A DNA stretch of 64,000 nt from NCBI GenBank assembly GCA_003577315.1, contig QEVK01000017.1, positions 31,500 through 95,499 of the forward strand, read 5' to 3'. Source of the stretch: Hyphomicrobiales bacterium. GTDB lineage: Bacteria; Pseudomonadota; Alphaproteobacteria; Rhizobiales; Rhizobiaceae. Positions within the stretch are counted from its first letter, which is position 1. Each line of letters begins with the position of its first letter. The notes under the pieces were generated by a model. The model was not told the DNA's origin. It saw only the letters and a program-made list of their open reading frames with translations, and did no database searches. This document shows positions 26,506 through 35,636 of the stretch, in pieces. The position numbers and the translations under genes are program-made.

Positions 26506-27624
26506 ATGCGTGTCATTCTCGAACGCTCCAATCTGCTCAAGTCGCTGAACCATGTCCACCGCGTGGTCGAGCGGCGCAACACGATCCCGATCCTGTCGAA
26601 CGTGCTGCTCGTCGCCTCCGGCGCGAGCCTGGAGATGAAGGCCACCGACCTCGACCTCGAGGTGACGGAGGCCACCGCCGCCAATGTCGAGCAGGCGGGC
26701 GCCACGACCGTGCCGGCGCACCTGCTCTACGACATCGTGCGCAAGCTGCCCGACGGCGCCGAGGTGATGCTGAAGCTCGACGAGAGCGGCAATTTCGTCT
26801 CCGTCGTCTCCGGCCGCTCCTCCTTCCGGTTGCAGAGCCTGCCGCAGGCCGACTTCCCCGAGCTGTCGGCCGGCTCGTTCAGCCACATCTTCCGCCTCGA
26901 CTCGCAGGCGCTGAAGGGGCTGATCGAGAAGACCCAGTTCGCGATCTCCACCGAGGAGACGCGCTACTATCTCAACGGCATCTTCCTCCACACCCACGAG
27001 GAGGGCGGCCGCCTCAAGCTGCGCTCGGTGGCGACCGACGGCCACAGGCTGGCGCGCGCCGAGGTCGACGCGCCCGCCGGCTCGGAGGGCATGCCGGGCA
27101 TCATCATCCCGCGCAAGACGGTCAGCGAGCTTCAGAAGCTGGTCGACGACCCCGACGTGGCGGTGACGACGGAACTCTCGGACACCAAGATCCGCTTCAC
27201 CATCGGCTCGGTGGTGCTGACCTCGAAGCTGATCGACGGCACCTTCCCCGACTACCAGCGCGTCATCCCGACCGGCAACGACAAGCGGCTTACCATCGAC
27301 CGGCAGAGCTTCGCCCAGGCGGTCGACCGCGTCTCGACCATCTCGTCGGAGCGCGGCCGCGCCGTCAAGCTCGCCATCGCCTCGGGCATGGTGACGCTGA
27401 CGGTCAACAACCCGGATTCGGGCAGCGCCACCGACGAGATCGCCGCCGACTACGACGCCGACCCGATCGAGATCGGCTTCAACGCCAAGTACCTGCTCGA
27501 CGTCGCCGCGCAGCTTTCCGGCAGCGAGGCGCGCTTCCTGCTCGCCGACGCCGGCTCGCCGACGCTGATCCAGGACACGGCCGACGACGACGCGCTCTAC
27601 GTGCTGATGCCGATGCGCGTTTGA
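26506..27624 (+). CDS. dnaN: DNA polymerase III beta subunit (sliding clamp)
   Basis: 372-residue processivity clamp, which dimerises into a ring on DNA and tethers the polymerase. Three clamp repeats are recognisable. Typical segments are SLNHVHRVVERRNTIPILSN, RYYLNGIFLHTH and SVATDGHRLARAE, and the C-terminus ends YVLMPMRV, the hydrophobic-cleft tail. The ATG at 26506 gives the normal family length; the frame extends only three residues upstream. Gene order dnaA-dnaN-recF is conserved, and recF follows 32 nt after the stop. Confidence 0.97.
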   Translation: MRVILERSNLLKSLNHVHRVVERRNTIPILSNVLLVASGASLEMKATDLDLEVTEATAANVEQAGATTVPAHLLYDIVRKLPDGAEVMLKLDESGNFVSVVSGRSSFRLQSLPQADFPELSAGSFSHIFRLDSQALKGLIEKTQFAISTEETRYYLNGIFLHTHEEGGRLKLRSVATDGHRLARAEVDAPAGSEGMPGIIIPRKTVSELQKLVDDPDVAVTTELSDTKIRFTIGSVVLTSKLIDGTFPDYQRVIPTGNDKRLTIDRQSFAQAVDRVSTISSERGRAVKLAIASGMVTLTVNNPDSGSATDEIAADYDADPIEIGFNAKYLLDVAAQLSGSEARFLLADAGSPTLIQDTADDDALYVLMPMRV

Positions 27625-27656
27625 GCCGGGAGGCCCCGACGGGACCGGGCAGCCAG

Positions 27657-28784
27657 ATGCAGACCCATGTCGCGCGGCTGTCGCTGGCCGATTTCCGCAA
27701 CTATGCGAACCTTGTCCTCGATTTCTCGCCCGGCGCGGTGGTGCTGACGGGCGAGAACGGCGCCGGCAAGACCAACCTGCTCGAAGCCATCTCCTTCCTG
27801 TCGCCCGGGCGCGGCCTGCGCCGGGCGGTGCTGGAGGACGTGGCGCGCGCCGGCGCGGCGGGCGGCTTCGCCGTCCATGCCCGCATCGAGGGCGCGTTCG
27901 GCGAGGTCGAGATCGGCACCGGCACGCTTGGCGAGGCGGGCGAGGCCGCCGGCCGCAAGGTGCGCATCAACGGCTCGGCCGTGCGCTCGGCCGAGGAAAT
28001 GCTCGACTGGCTGCGCATCATGTGGCTGACGCCGGCCATGGATTCGCTGTTCACCGGCCCCGCGGCCGAGCGCCGCCGCTTCGTCGACCGGCTGGTGCTG
28101 GCCATCGACCCGGCGCACGGCCGCCGCGCGCTCGACTACGAGAAGGCGATGCGCGGCCGCAACCGGCTGCTCGCCGACAACGTCCGCGACGACGCCTGGT
28201 TCGAGGCGATCGAGACGCAGATGGCCGAGACCGGCACGGCGATCGCCGCCGCGCGCGTCGAGATCGTGCGGCTGCTTTTCGCCATGATCGAGCGCCTGCC
28301 CGGCGACGGCCCCTTCCCCCGCGCCGACATCGCGCTTTCTGGCACGCTGGAGGAGACGCTGCCGGGGATGCCGGCGGTGGAGGCCGAGGAGGCGTTCCGC
28401 CGCGCGCTGGCGGCGAACCGAAGCCGCGACCGCGCCGCCGGGCGCACGCTGGAAGGGCCGCACCGCTCCGATTTCGTCGTGCGCCACCGGCCCAAGGCGA
28501 TGCCGGCGGGGCTGTGCTCGACCGGCGAGCAGAAGGCGCTGCTCACCGGCCTCGTGCTCTCCCACGCGCGGCTGGTGGCGGAGCTGTCGGGGGCGGCTCC
28601 GGTCCTGCTTCTCGACGAGATCGCCGCCCATCTCGACTCGGTGCGCCGCGCCGCGCTGTTTGCCATCCTGGAGGAGCTGGACTGCCAGGCCTTCATGACC
28701 GGCACCGACCCGGAGCTGTTCTCCAGCATCCGGGCGCGGGCGCAGTTCCTCACCGTTTCCGGCGGCGCGGTCTCGCGCGCGTGA
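27657..28784 (+). CDS. recF: DNA replication and repair protein RecF
   Basis: 375-residue SMC-like ATPase that helps load RecA at gapped DNA. The P-loop GENGAGKTNLLEAISFLSPG, the signature region STGEQKALLTGLVLSHARL and Walker B VLLLDEIAAHLD are all present. The N-terminus LSLADFRNYANLVLDF is family-typical. The start ATG at 27657 lies 32 nt after dnaN, so probable co-transcription. Length is normal. Confidence 0.96.
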   Translation: MQTHVARLSLADFRNYANLVLDFSPGAVVLTGENGAGKTNLLEAISFLSPGRGLRRAVLEDVARAGAAGGFAVHARIEGAFGEVEIGTGTLGEAGEAAGRKVRINGSAVRSAEEMLDWLRIMWLTPAMDSLFTGPAAERRRFVDRLVLAIDPAHGRRALDYEKAMRGRNRLLADNVRDDAWFEAIETQMAETGTAIAAARVEIVRLLFAMIERLPGDGPFPRADIALSGTLEETLPGMPAVEAEEAFRRALAANRSRDRAAGRTLEGPHRSDFVVRHRPKAMPAGLCSTGEQKALLTGLVLSHARLVAELSGAAPVLLLDEIAAHLDSVRRAALFAILEELDCQAFMTGTDPELFSSIRARAQFLTVSGGAVSRA

Positions 28785-28823
28785 GGCGCTGACATTTTCC
28801 CGGCGCTCGCCTATCTTGCGGCC

Positions 28824-29579
28824 ATGCCGGAACCGCTTTCCCAGCAGGAACTCGAACGCTACGCCCGCCACATCGTGCTGCCGGAGATCGGCGGGCCGGG
28901 GCAGCAGAAGCTCAAGCGCGCGCGCGTGCTGGTGGTGGGCGCGGGCGGCCTCGGCGCGCCGGTGCTGTGCTACCTGGCCGCCGCCGGGATCGGCACGCTA
29001 GGCATCGTCGACGACGACGCCGTGTCGCTGTCCAACCTGCAACGCCAGATCATCCACGACACGGCGGGCGTGGGCCGGGCGAAGGTGGAGAGCGCGGCGG
29101 CCGCCATCGCGCGCATCAACCCGCATGTCAGCGTCGAGACGCACCGCCTGCGGCTGGACGAAAGCAATGCAGGCGCGCTGGTCGGCGCCTACGATCTGGT
29201 GGTCGACGGCACCGACAATCTCGCCGCCCGCTATGTCATGGCCGATGCCTGCGCGGCCGCACGCAGGCCGCTGGTGGCCGCCGCCATCGGCCGCTTCGAC
29301 GGTTCGGTGACGGTGCTGAAGCCCTGGGAGGCCGGCGCGGACGGCGCGCCGAACCCCTCCTTCCGCGACCTCTACCCGCAGGAGCCGCCGCCCGGCATGG
29401 TGCCGTCCTGCGCCGAGGCGGGCGTGGTCGGCGCGCTCGCCGGCGTCGTCGGCTCGCTGCAGGCGATGGAGGCGATCAAGCTGATCGCCGGCATCGGCGA
29501 GCCGCTGGTCGGCCGGCTGCTGCTCTATGACGGCTTGAGCGCGCGCTTCGAGACGGTGCGCTACCGCGCGGCGGGGTGA
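28824..29579 (+). CDS. MoeB/ThiF/HesA-family adenylyltransferase
   Basis: 251-residue E1-like enzyme that adenylates the C-terminal glycine of a sulfur-carrier protein (MoaD- or ThiS-type). The ATP-binding VLVVGAGGLGAPVLCYLAAAG, the adenylation-site SNLQRQIIHD, the DLVVDGTDN aspartate and the catalytic cysteine in VPSCAEAGV are seen. The paired zinc CxxC motifs of E. coli MoeB are missing, so this belongs to the zinc-less subgroup. MoeB would fit the molybdenum formate dehydrogenase of this genome, but ThiF-like function cannot be excluded. It lies 39 nt after recF. Confidence 0.88.
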   Translation: MPEPLSQQELERYARHIVLPEIGGPGQQKLKRARVLVVGAGGLGAPVLCYLAAAGIGTLGIVDDDAVSLSNLQRQIIHDTAGVGRAKVESAAAAIARINPHVSVETHRLRLDESNAGALVGAYDLVVDGTDNLAARYVMADACAAARRPLVAAAIGRFDGSVTVLKPWEAGADGAPNPSFRDLYPQEPPPGMVPSCAEAGVVGALAGVVGSLQAMEAIKLIAGIGEPLVGRLLLYDGLSARFETVRYRAAG

Positions 29580-29650
29580 ACGGCGGCGGGCTGCGCGCCG
29601 AACCGGAAAACGGCCTCACACTTTTTGCGAAATTGCTCTATAGGCCGGTC

Positions 29651-30967
29651 ATGGATGCGAAACTGAGCCGGCCCGAGCCCCGGCGAATCCACCACCTGCG
29701 CCTCAACACGCTGATCCGCCTGCGCTGGCTGGCGATCATCGGCCAGAGCGCGGCCGTCCTGTTCGTCGCCTACTGGCTGGAATTTCCGCTGCCGGTCAGC
29801 CTGTGCTTCGCGCTGATCGCGCTGTCGGCATGGCTCAACCTGTTCCTGGCCTTCCGCTATCCGGCCACGCACCGGCTCACGCCCGGCTTCGCCTTCGCCA
29901 TCCTCCTGTTCGACGCCATCCAGCTCGTCGGCCTGCTCTACATGACGGGCGGCCTCACCAACCCGTTCTCGGTGCTGATGATCGTGCCGGTGGTGATCTC
30001 GGCCACCTCGCTGCCGGCGCGTATGACGCTGGCGCTGGGGCTGGCGGTGGTGGGGCTCGCCACCCTGCTCGCCTTCTTCCACCTGCCGCTGCCGTGGTTT
30101 CCGGGCACGGAGCTGGCCGTGCCGTTCATCTATGTCGCGGGCATGTGGATGGCGGTGTTCTCGACCATGACGTTTACCGCCTTCTACGCCTACCGCGTCG
30201 CCGAGGAGGCGCGGCTGCTCGCCAACGCGCTGTCGGCGACGGAGCTGATCCTGCAACGCGAGCAGCACCTTTCGGCGCTCGACGGGCTGGCGGCGGCGGC
30301 CGCGCACGAGCTCGGCACGCCGCTCGCCACCATCGCGCTGGTGGCCAGGGAGATGGAGCACGCGCTGGGGCAGGACTCGCGCTTGCGCGAGGACGTGGTG
30401 CTGCTTCGCTCGCAGTCGGAGCGCTGCCGCGAGATCCTGAAGCGGCTGACCAGCCTGTCGAGCGAGGGCGAGGCGCATCTGGCGCGCCTGCCCTTCACCT
30501 CGCTGATCGAGGAGGTGATCGCGCCGCACCGCAATTTCGGCATCGAGATCGCGCTGGAGCCGGGCGAGCGGCAGGGGCCGGAGCCGGTGGGCCGGCGCAA
30601 CGCCGGCGTCATCTACGGACTCGGCAACCTGGTGGAGAACGCCGTCGATTTCGCCCGCGAGAAGGTGGTGCTGGCGTGGAGCTGGAACGACGCCCGCGTC
30701 TTTCTGGAGCTGACCGACGACGGCCCCGGCTTCCCGCCCGAGATCATCGACCGCATCGGCGAGCCCTACATGTCCAAGCGCACCTCGCGCGAGGGCGGCG
30801 GCGGGCTCGGGCTCGGCCTGTTCATCGCCAAGACGCTTTTGGAGCGCTCGGGCGCCTCGGTCAACTTCGGCAATGCCGGCGAGCCGGGCAAGGGCGCGGT
30901 GGTCAAGGTCTCGTGGCCGAGGCAGAGCTTCCTCGCCTCGGCGGGGGAAGGCGAGATCGCCTATTGA
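29651..30967 (+). CDS. actS: Redox-sensing histidine kinase ActS/RegB
   Basis: 438-residue membrane sensor kinase of the RegB/PrrB/ActS family. It has about six membrane segments in residues 25-185, with the quinone-sensing GGLTNPF heptapeptide in the second half. The H-box HELGTPLATIALV follows, a cysteine in ERCREILKRL corresponds to the redox cysteine of RegB, then the N-box LVENAVDFA and G-box GLGLGLFIAKTLLERSGA. The ATG at 29651 is used because the frame upstream is only spacer. The partner regulator lies 57 nt downstream. In relatives this pair controls respiratory, carbon- and nitrogen-fixation genes, so it may also influence the respiratory operon at 55-62 kb. Confidence 0.93.
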   Translation: MDAKLSRPEPRRIHHLRLNTLIRLRWLAIIGQSAAVLFVAYWLEFPLPVSLCFALIALSAWLNLFLAFRYPATHRLTPGFAFAILLFDAIQLVGLLYMTGGLTNPFSVLMIVPVVISATSLPARMTLALGLAVVGLATLLAFFHLPLPWFPGTELAVPFIYVAGMWMAVFSTMTFTAFYAYRVAEEARLLANALSATELILQREQHLSALDGLAAAAAHELGTPLATIALVAREMEHALGQDSRLREDVVLLRSQSERCREILKRLTSLSSEGEAHLARLPFTSLIEEVIAPHRNFGIEIALEPGERQGPEPVGRRNAGVIYGLGNLVENAVDFAREKVVLAWSWNDARVFLELTDDGPGFPPEIIDRIGEPYMSKRTSREGGGGLGLGLFIAKTLLERSGASVNFGNAGEPGKGAVVKVSWPRQSFLASAGEGEIAY

Positions 30968-31024
30968 CGGCTTCGGCGCTGGAAATTGCGACGAATTGTC
31001 CTAAAAAGGGGAAAGATCAGCAGG

Positions 31025-31603
31025 ATGAATGCAGGCATGACCGACGACAACGCCTTCGACCCCTCCGGTATTCTGGGCGACGACCGCTCGCTTCTGCTCG
31101 TCGACGACGACAAGCCCTTCCTGACGCGGCTGGCGCGCGCCATGGAAAGCCGGGGCTTTGCGGTCGACACTGCCGACAGCGTCGAGGAGGCGGTGGCCAA
31201 GGTGAAGACGGCCGCGCCCGCCTATGCGGTGATCGACATGCGGCTGGGCGACGGCAACGGCCTCGACGTCGTCGCCGCCATCCGCGAGAAGCGCGAGGAT
31301 GCCCGCACCGTCATCCTCACCGGCTACGGCAACATCGCCACCGCGGTGACGGCGGTGAAGCTCGGCGCGGTGGACTATCTCGCCAAGCCGGCGGATGCCG
31401 ACGACGTCTTCGCGGCGCTGACCCGCACCACGGGCGAGAAGGTCGCTCCGCCGGAAAACCCGATGTCGGCCGACCGCGTGCGCTGGGAGCACATCCAGCG
31501 CGTCTACGAAATGTGCGACAGGAACGTGTCGGAGACCGCGCGCCGGCTCAACATGCACCGCCGCACGCTGCAACGCATCCTCGCCAAGCGCGCGCCCCGC
31601 TGA
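31025..31603 (+). CDS. actR: Response regulator ActR/RegA
   Basis: 192-residue regulator paired with ActS. The receiver domain has the acidic pocket VDDDKPF, phospho-acceptor in YAVIDMRLGDGNGLDVV and the switch lysine in DYLAKPADADD. The C-terminal Fis-type helix-turn-helix NVSETARRLNMHRRTLQRILAKRAP is nearly invariant in RegA homologues. Two starts are possible, 31025 and 31037, the first being closer to the purine-rich AGCAGG. It ends the two-gene operon. Confidence 0.93.
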   Translation: MNAGMTDDNAFDPSGILGDDRSLLLVDDDKPFLTRLARAMESRGFAVDTADSVEEAVAKVKTAAPAYAVIDMRLGDGNGLDVVAAIREKREDARTVILTGYGNIATAVTAVKLGAVDYLAKPADADDVFAALTRTTGEKVAPPENPMSADRVRWEHIQRVYEMCDRNVSETARRLNMHRRTLQRILAKRAPR

Positions 31604-31661
31604 AGCCCCCGGCCGGCCAGGGCCGCGCGGCATCCGCCCCGCGCAAGCCGAAAAGGAAGAA

Positions 31662-31690
31662 CCCCGCCCTCCCGGAAGGAAGAGGCGGGG
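31662..31690 (+). terminator. Possible terminator after actR
   Basis: CCCCGCC (31662-31668) pairs with GGCGGGG (31684-31690) with extra partial pairing of CTCC/GGAAG bases inside. The downstream T content is moderate (CTCGTTGCC). It could stop actSR transcription. No perfect T-run, so confidence is limited. Confidence 0.35.
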
Positions 31691-31858
31691 CTCGTTGCCT
31701 GAGATTCGTTTCATAGCATTGTTGCCGGAATGGTCAACGGTGCGTCAACGAATATCGAACGATCCGGCGGCGCCGCGCCTTAACACCCCTTTAAAACGCC
31801 CGATTTAGCCTGCATCGCGAGCCGGGACTTTTCCGGTCCCGATGGAACCCGGACGCGA

Positions 31859-34114
31859 ATGGCCAGCCGAAGACGACCCGCGCGCATAGAACCGACCTTC
31901 GACGCACCGTTCGGCGCCGAGGCGCAGGCGGGCCTGCGCCTGAGCGAGGACGACCGCGTGGTGCCGTCCCCGCGCAAGGGGACGAAGGCCGCGGGAAGGC
32001 CGGCGGCCGAGGGCGCGGCGCGCGGCGGAGGGTCGAGGAACGGGGGTTCGGGAGGCGGCCGCCGCCCGCCGGGCCGCGGCGGCAGGAGCCGCAAGCGGCG
32101 GCAGGGGCCGTTCGGCTTCCTGCGCCGGGCGGTCTACTGGGCCATGGTGCTGGCGCTGTGGGCCGGCATCGCCGGCGCCGGCCTCGTCGCCTTCTACGGC
32201 GCCAAGATGCCGGCCGCCACCACCTGGGTGATTCCCGACCGGCCGCCCAATGTGCGCATCGTCGACGTCAACGGCCAGCTCGTCGCCAATCGCGGCATGA
32301 CCGGAGGCGAGGCCGTCGGCCTGCACGAGATGTCGCCCTTCATCCCGCAGGCGGTGATCGCCATCGAGGATCGACGCTTCCACTCGCATTTCGGCGTCGA
32401 TCCCATAGGGCTCGCGCGCGCCATGGTCTCCAACATCGTCGACCGGCGCGTCAGCCAGGGCGGCTCGACGCTGACGCAGCAGCTCGCCAAGAACCTGTTC
32501 CTGAAGCCCGAGCGCACCATCGAGCGCAAGGTGCAGGAGGTGCTGATGGCGTTGTGGCTGGAGCGCACCTACACCAAGGACCAGATCCTGGAGATGTACC
32601 TGAACCGGGTCTATTTCGGCTCCGGCTCCTACGGCGTCGAGGCGGCGTCGCGGCGCTATTTCGGCAAGTCGGCGCGCGACGTGTCGCTGTCGGAGGCGGC
32701 ACTTCTCGCCGGCCTGCTGAAAGCCCCGTCGCGGCTGTCGCCGGCGCGCGACCCGCAGGCCGCCGAAAGCCGCGCCCAGATCGTGCTTGCGGCCATGCGC
32801 GAGCAGGGCATGATCGGCGACAGCCAGCTCGCCGCCGCCATCTCGACGCCGGCGGTGCGCGCGGCGGCCTACTGGACCGGCTCCGAGCACTACGTCGCCG
32901 ACCGGGTGATGGAGGAGCTGCCGCAGCTCATCGGCGAGGTGCGCCAGGACATCGTGGTGGAGACCACCGTCGACCTCGTGCTCCAGACCTTTGCGGAAGG
33001 CGCGATCCGCCGGCTGATCGACGCCGAGGGAAAGAAGCACAATGTCAGCCAGGGCGCGCTGGTTTCCATCGACGGCTCGGGCGCGGTGCGCGCCATGGTC
33101 GGCGGCTACGACTACGCCACCAGCCAGTTCGACCGCGCCTCGGAGGCGCGCCGCCAGCCCGGCTCCGCCTTCAAGCCGTTCGTGTTCATGGCGGCGATGG
33201 AGAACGGGCTCTCCCCCGACACGATGCGCAACGACGCGCCGGTCCGGTTCGGCAAATGGGCGCCGAAGAACTACAACGACAAATATTACGGCCCGGTCTC
33301 GCTGACCACGGCGCTGGCGAAGTCGCTCAACTCGGTCGCGGTGCAGCTCGCGAGCGAGGTCGGGCCGGCGGCGGTGGTCGAGACCGCGTGGCGCATGGGC
33401 ATCGAGTCGAACCTCGAGCCGAACCTGTCCATCGCGCTCGGCACCTCGGAGGTGACGCCGCTGGAGCTGACCGCCGCCTATGTGCCCTTCGCCAATGGCG
33501 GCTTCCGGCCCGAGATCCATTTCGTCAGGCGGGTGCGCACGGCCAGGGGCGAGGTGCTCTACGAGCACCGCGAGACGCCGGGGCCACGCATCGCCCGCGC
33601 GGAAGTGATCGGCGCGATGAACGCGATGATGGCGACGACACTTTCGGAAGGCACGGCCCGGCGCGCCGCCTTCGGCTGGCCGGCGGCCGGCAAGACCGGC
33701 ACCTCGCAGAACGCGCGCGACGCCTGGTTCGTCGGCTACACGGCGAACCTGACCACCGGGGTGTGGTTCGGCAACGACGACGGCACGGCGACGAAGAACA
33801 TCACCGGCGGCTCGCTGCCGGCGGCGGCGTGGAACGAGTTCATGACCGCCGCGCACGAGGGCGTGCCGGTGGCGCGGCTGCCGGGCGGCTGGAACGGTCG
33901 CCTGCTCGGCACGGTCGAGGACATATTGCGCGGCGAAGCCGCCGCGCCGCAGGCTGCCGTGTCGCAAGCGGCGGCGCCCCAGCCGCCGAGGCCGCCCGCG
34001 GCGGTCGAGGCCGGCCATACCGCCTCGATCGGCCGACCCGTGCCGCCGGCCGATGTCGGCGCCCCCTCCCCGCGCCGGGTCGGCTCGATCATGGATGTCA
34101 TCTTCGGCGACTGA
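31859..34114 (+). CDS. Class A penicillin-binding protein (PBP1A-type)
   Basis: 751-residue bifunctional peptidoglycan synthase. A basic, Gly/Arg-rich cytoplasmic tail of about 85 residues is followed by one membrane anchor (VYWAMVLALWAGIAGAGLVAF). The GT51 glycosyltransferase domain has catalytic glutamate in AIEDRRFHSHFGVD and GGSTLTQQLAKNLFL. The transpeptidase domain has SxxK in RQPGSAFKPF, SxN in KSLNS and KTG in KTGTSQNARDAW. All catalytic motifs are intact. The C-terminus is a Pro/Ala-rich tail with no extra domain. It stands alone between actR and an SDR gene. Confidence 0.93.
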   Translation: MASRRRPARIEPTFDAPFGAEAQAGLRLSEDDRVVPSPRKGTKAAGRPAAEGAARGGGSRNGGSGGGRRPPGRGGRSRKRRQGPFGFLRRAVYWAMVLALWAGIAGAGLVAFYGAKMPAATTWVIPDRPPNVRIVDVNGQLVANRGMTGGEAVGLHEMSPFIPQAVIAIEDRRFHSHFGVDPIGLARAMVSNIVDRRVSQGGSTLTQQLAKNLFLKPERTIERKVQEVLMALWLERTYTKDQILEMYLNRVYFGSGSYGVEAASRRYFGKSARDVSLSEAALLAGLLKAPSRLSPARDPQAAESRAQIVLAAMREQGMIGDSQLAAAISTPAVRAAAYWTGSEHYVADRVMEELPQLIGEVRQDIVVETTVDLVLQTFAEGAIRRLIDAEGKKHNVSQGALVSIDGSGAVRAMVGGYDYATSQFDRASEARRQPGSAFKPFVFMAAMENGLSPDTMRNDAPVRFGKWAPKNYNDKYYGPVSLTTALAKSLNSVAVQLASEVGPAAVVETAWRMGIESNLEPNLSIALGTSEVTPLELTAAYVPFANGGFRPEIHFVRRVRTARGEVLYEHRETPGPRIARAEVIGAMNAMMATTLSEGTARRAAFGWPAAGKTGTSQNARDAWFVGYTANLTTGVWFGNDDGTATKNITGGSLPAAAWNEFMTAAHEGVPVARLPGGWNGRLLGTVEDILRGEAAAPQAAVSQAAAPQPPRPPAAVEAGHTASIGRPVPPADVGAPSPRRVGSIMDVIFGD

Positions 34115-34192
34115 GGGCGCGTGAGGGGTTTTGCCACGCTCGCCTTCGCGCCCGGACTGGGCTAGATAGCGGTTGCAACACGAGAAACCGCC

Positions 34193-34942
34193 ATGGCCGA
34201 GAAACCCCCGAGGAAGACACTGGTGCTGACCGGCGCGAGCCGCGGCATAGGCCACGCCACGGTCAAGCGCTTCTCGCGCGAGAACTGGCGCGTCATCACC
34301 TGCTCGCGGCAGGCGTTCTCGGAAGCCTGCCCATGGCCGTCCGGGCCGGACGACCACATCCGGGTCGATCTCTCCGACCCCGAGGACGTGGGCGTCGCGG
34401 TGGCGGAAATCCGCCACCGGCTGGAGGCCGAGGGCGGCCGGCTCGACGCGCTGGTCAACAACGCCGCGATCTCGCCCAAGCTTGAGGGCGGCGCGCGCAT
34501 GAACTCCATCGACACGCCGATGCATGTGTGGCGCGACGTGTTCCAGGTCAATTTCTTCGCGCCGATCATGCTCGGCCGCGGCCTGTTCCGCGAGCTGGCG
34601 GCGGCCAGGGGCTCGATCGTCAACGTCACCTCCATCGCCGGCGGGCGGGTGCATCCCTTCGCCGGCACCGCCTATGCCACGTCGAAAGCCGCGCTCGCCT
34701 CGCTGACGCGCGAGATGGCGGCGGATTTCGGCCCCCACGGCATCCGCGTCAACGCCATCGCGCCCGGCGAGATCGACACCTCGATCCTGTCGCCGGGCAC
34801 GGAGAAGATCGTCGAGACGATCCCGATGCGCCGGCTGGGCGCGACGGGCGAGGTCGCCGACATCATCTTCTTCCTGTGCTCGGGCCAGGCGTCCTACGTG
34901 ACGGGCTCGGAAATCCACATCAACGGCGGCCAGCACGTGTGA
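34193..34942 (+). CDS. SDR-family oxidoreductase
   Basis: 249-residue classical short-chain dehydrogenase. It has the cofactor motif TGASRGIGHATV, NNAAIS, and the catalytic Ser-Tyr-Lys in VTSIAGG and AYATSKAALASL. A typical C-terminal YVTGSEIHINGGQ follows. The cofactor loop gives no clear NADP arginine signal, so NAD or NADP preference is open. The substrate is unknown. It is convergent with the PAS-LuxR gene and has no obvious operon partner. Confidence 0.9.
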   Translation: MAEKPPRKTLVLTGASRGIGHATVKRFSRENWRVITCSRQAFSEACPWPSGPDDHIRVDLSDPEDVGVAVAEIRHRLEAEGGRLDALVNNAAISPKLEGGARMNSIDTPMHVWRDVFQVNFFAPIMLGRGLFRELAAARGSIVNVTSIAGGRVHPFAGTAYATSKAALASLTREMAADFGPHGIRVNAIAPGEIDTSILSPGTEKIVETIPMRRLGATGEVADIIFFLCSGQASYVTGSEIHINGGQHV

Positions 34943-34958
34943 GCGGCCGCCTGCATCC

Positions 34959-35516
34959 TCAATGCGGCATCGAGGACAGGTGCGACAGAAGCTCGGCGAC
35001 GTTGGCGGCGCCGCACTTCTTCAGGAGCCGCGCCCGGTAGGCCTCGACCGTGCGCGGCGAGATCGACAGCATGCGGCCGATCTCCTTGGAGGTGCGGCCC
35101 TCGCCGAGGTGCATGACGATCTGGCGCTCGCGGGTCGAAAGGTCGAGCACCTGCCGCGTCTCCGACAGGTCGGCGAAGCTCCACACCGCCCGGCGCAGCG
35201 GGTCGTCGTCGCGGGTCAGCGAATGGCCGCGCACCCGGCACCAGAACAGCGTGCCGTCCTTGCGCGCCATGATGCGCTCGTCCGAATAGCGGTTGGTCTT
35301 CCTGAGCGGCTCGACGCCGACGTCGCGGATGCGCACGAACTCCTCGAAGGAAGGGTAGAGGATGGCGAAGGAGCGGTCGGCCAGCTCCTCGGGGCTGTAG
35401 CCGAACATCTCGGCGAAGCGCGGATTGCACGCGCGGATGACCCGGCTTTCCGTGACGACGAGGCCGACGGGAGCGTATTGGAAGGCAAGAAGATGCAGGT
35501 CGTCGCTCGGGGTCAT
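34959..35516 (-). CDS. PAS-LuxR transcriptional regulator
   Basis: 185-residue one-component regulator. The N-terminal PAS domain (about residues 8-120: ESRVIRACNPRFAEMFGYSPEELADRS ends with the PAC-like KDGTLFWCRVRG) is followed by a LuxR-type helix-turn-helix (STRERQIVMHLGEGRTSKEIGRMLSISPRTVEAYRARLLKK). It has no receiver domain, so the signal is sensed directly by PAS. It is divergent from the ABC binding-protein gene 120 bp away, with a small palindrome between, and is the likely regulator of that operon. The ligand is unknown. Confidence 0.88.
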   Translation of the reverse strand: MTPSDDLHLLAFQYAPVGLVVTESRVIRACNPRFAEMFGYSPEELADRSFAILYPSFEEFVRIRDVGVEPLRKTNRYSDERIMARKDGTLFWCRVRGHSLTRDDDPLRRAVWSFADLSETRQVLDLSTRERQIVMHLGEGRTSKEIGRMLSISPRTVEAYRARLLKKCGAANVAELLSHLSSMPH

Positions 35517-35534
35517 CTTTCGGCGTCACGGGTC

Positions 35535-35546
35535 CGTATTTATACG
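35535..35546. promoter_or_regulatory. Palindrome CGTAT-TT-ATACG between the PAS-LuxR and ABC genes
   Basis: Five-bp perfect arms with a TT centre in the AT-rich part of the 120-bp divergent region, 19 bp upstream of the regulator start. Dyads of this size are typical LuxR-type targets, so it is a candidate operator. It may also overlap the promoter of either gene. Confidence 0.4.
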
Positions 35547-35636
35547 ATATTGCGACGCAGAGCGCGTCTCCTCGATAATAGCTTTCAGACCGGACCGCGC
35601 CAATCGGCGGCGTCCGTGTTTCGTGGAGGAGACATC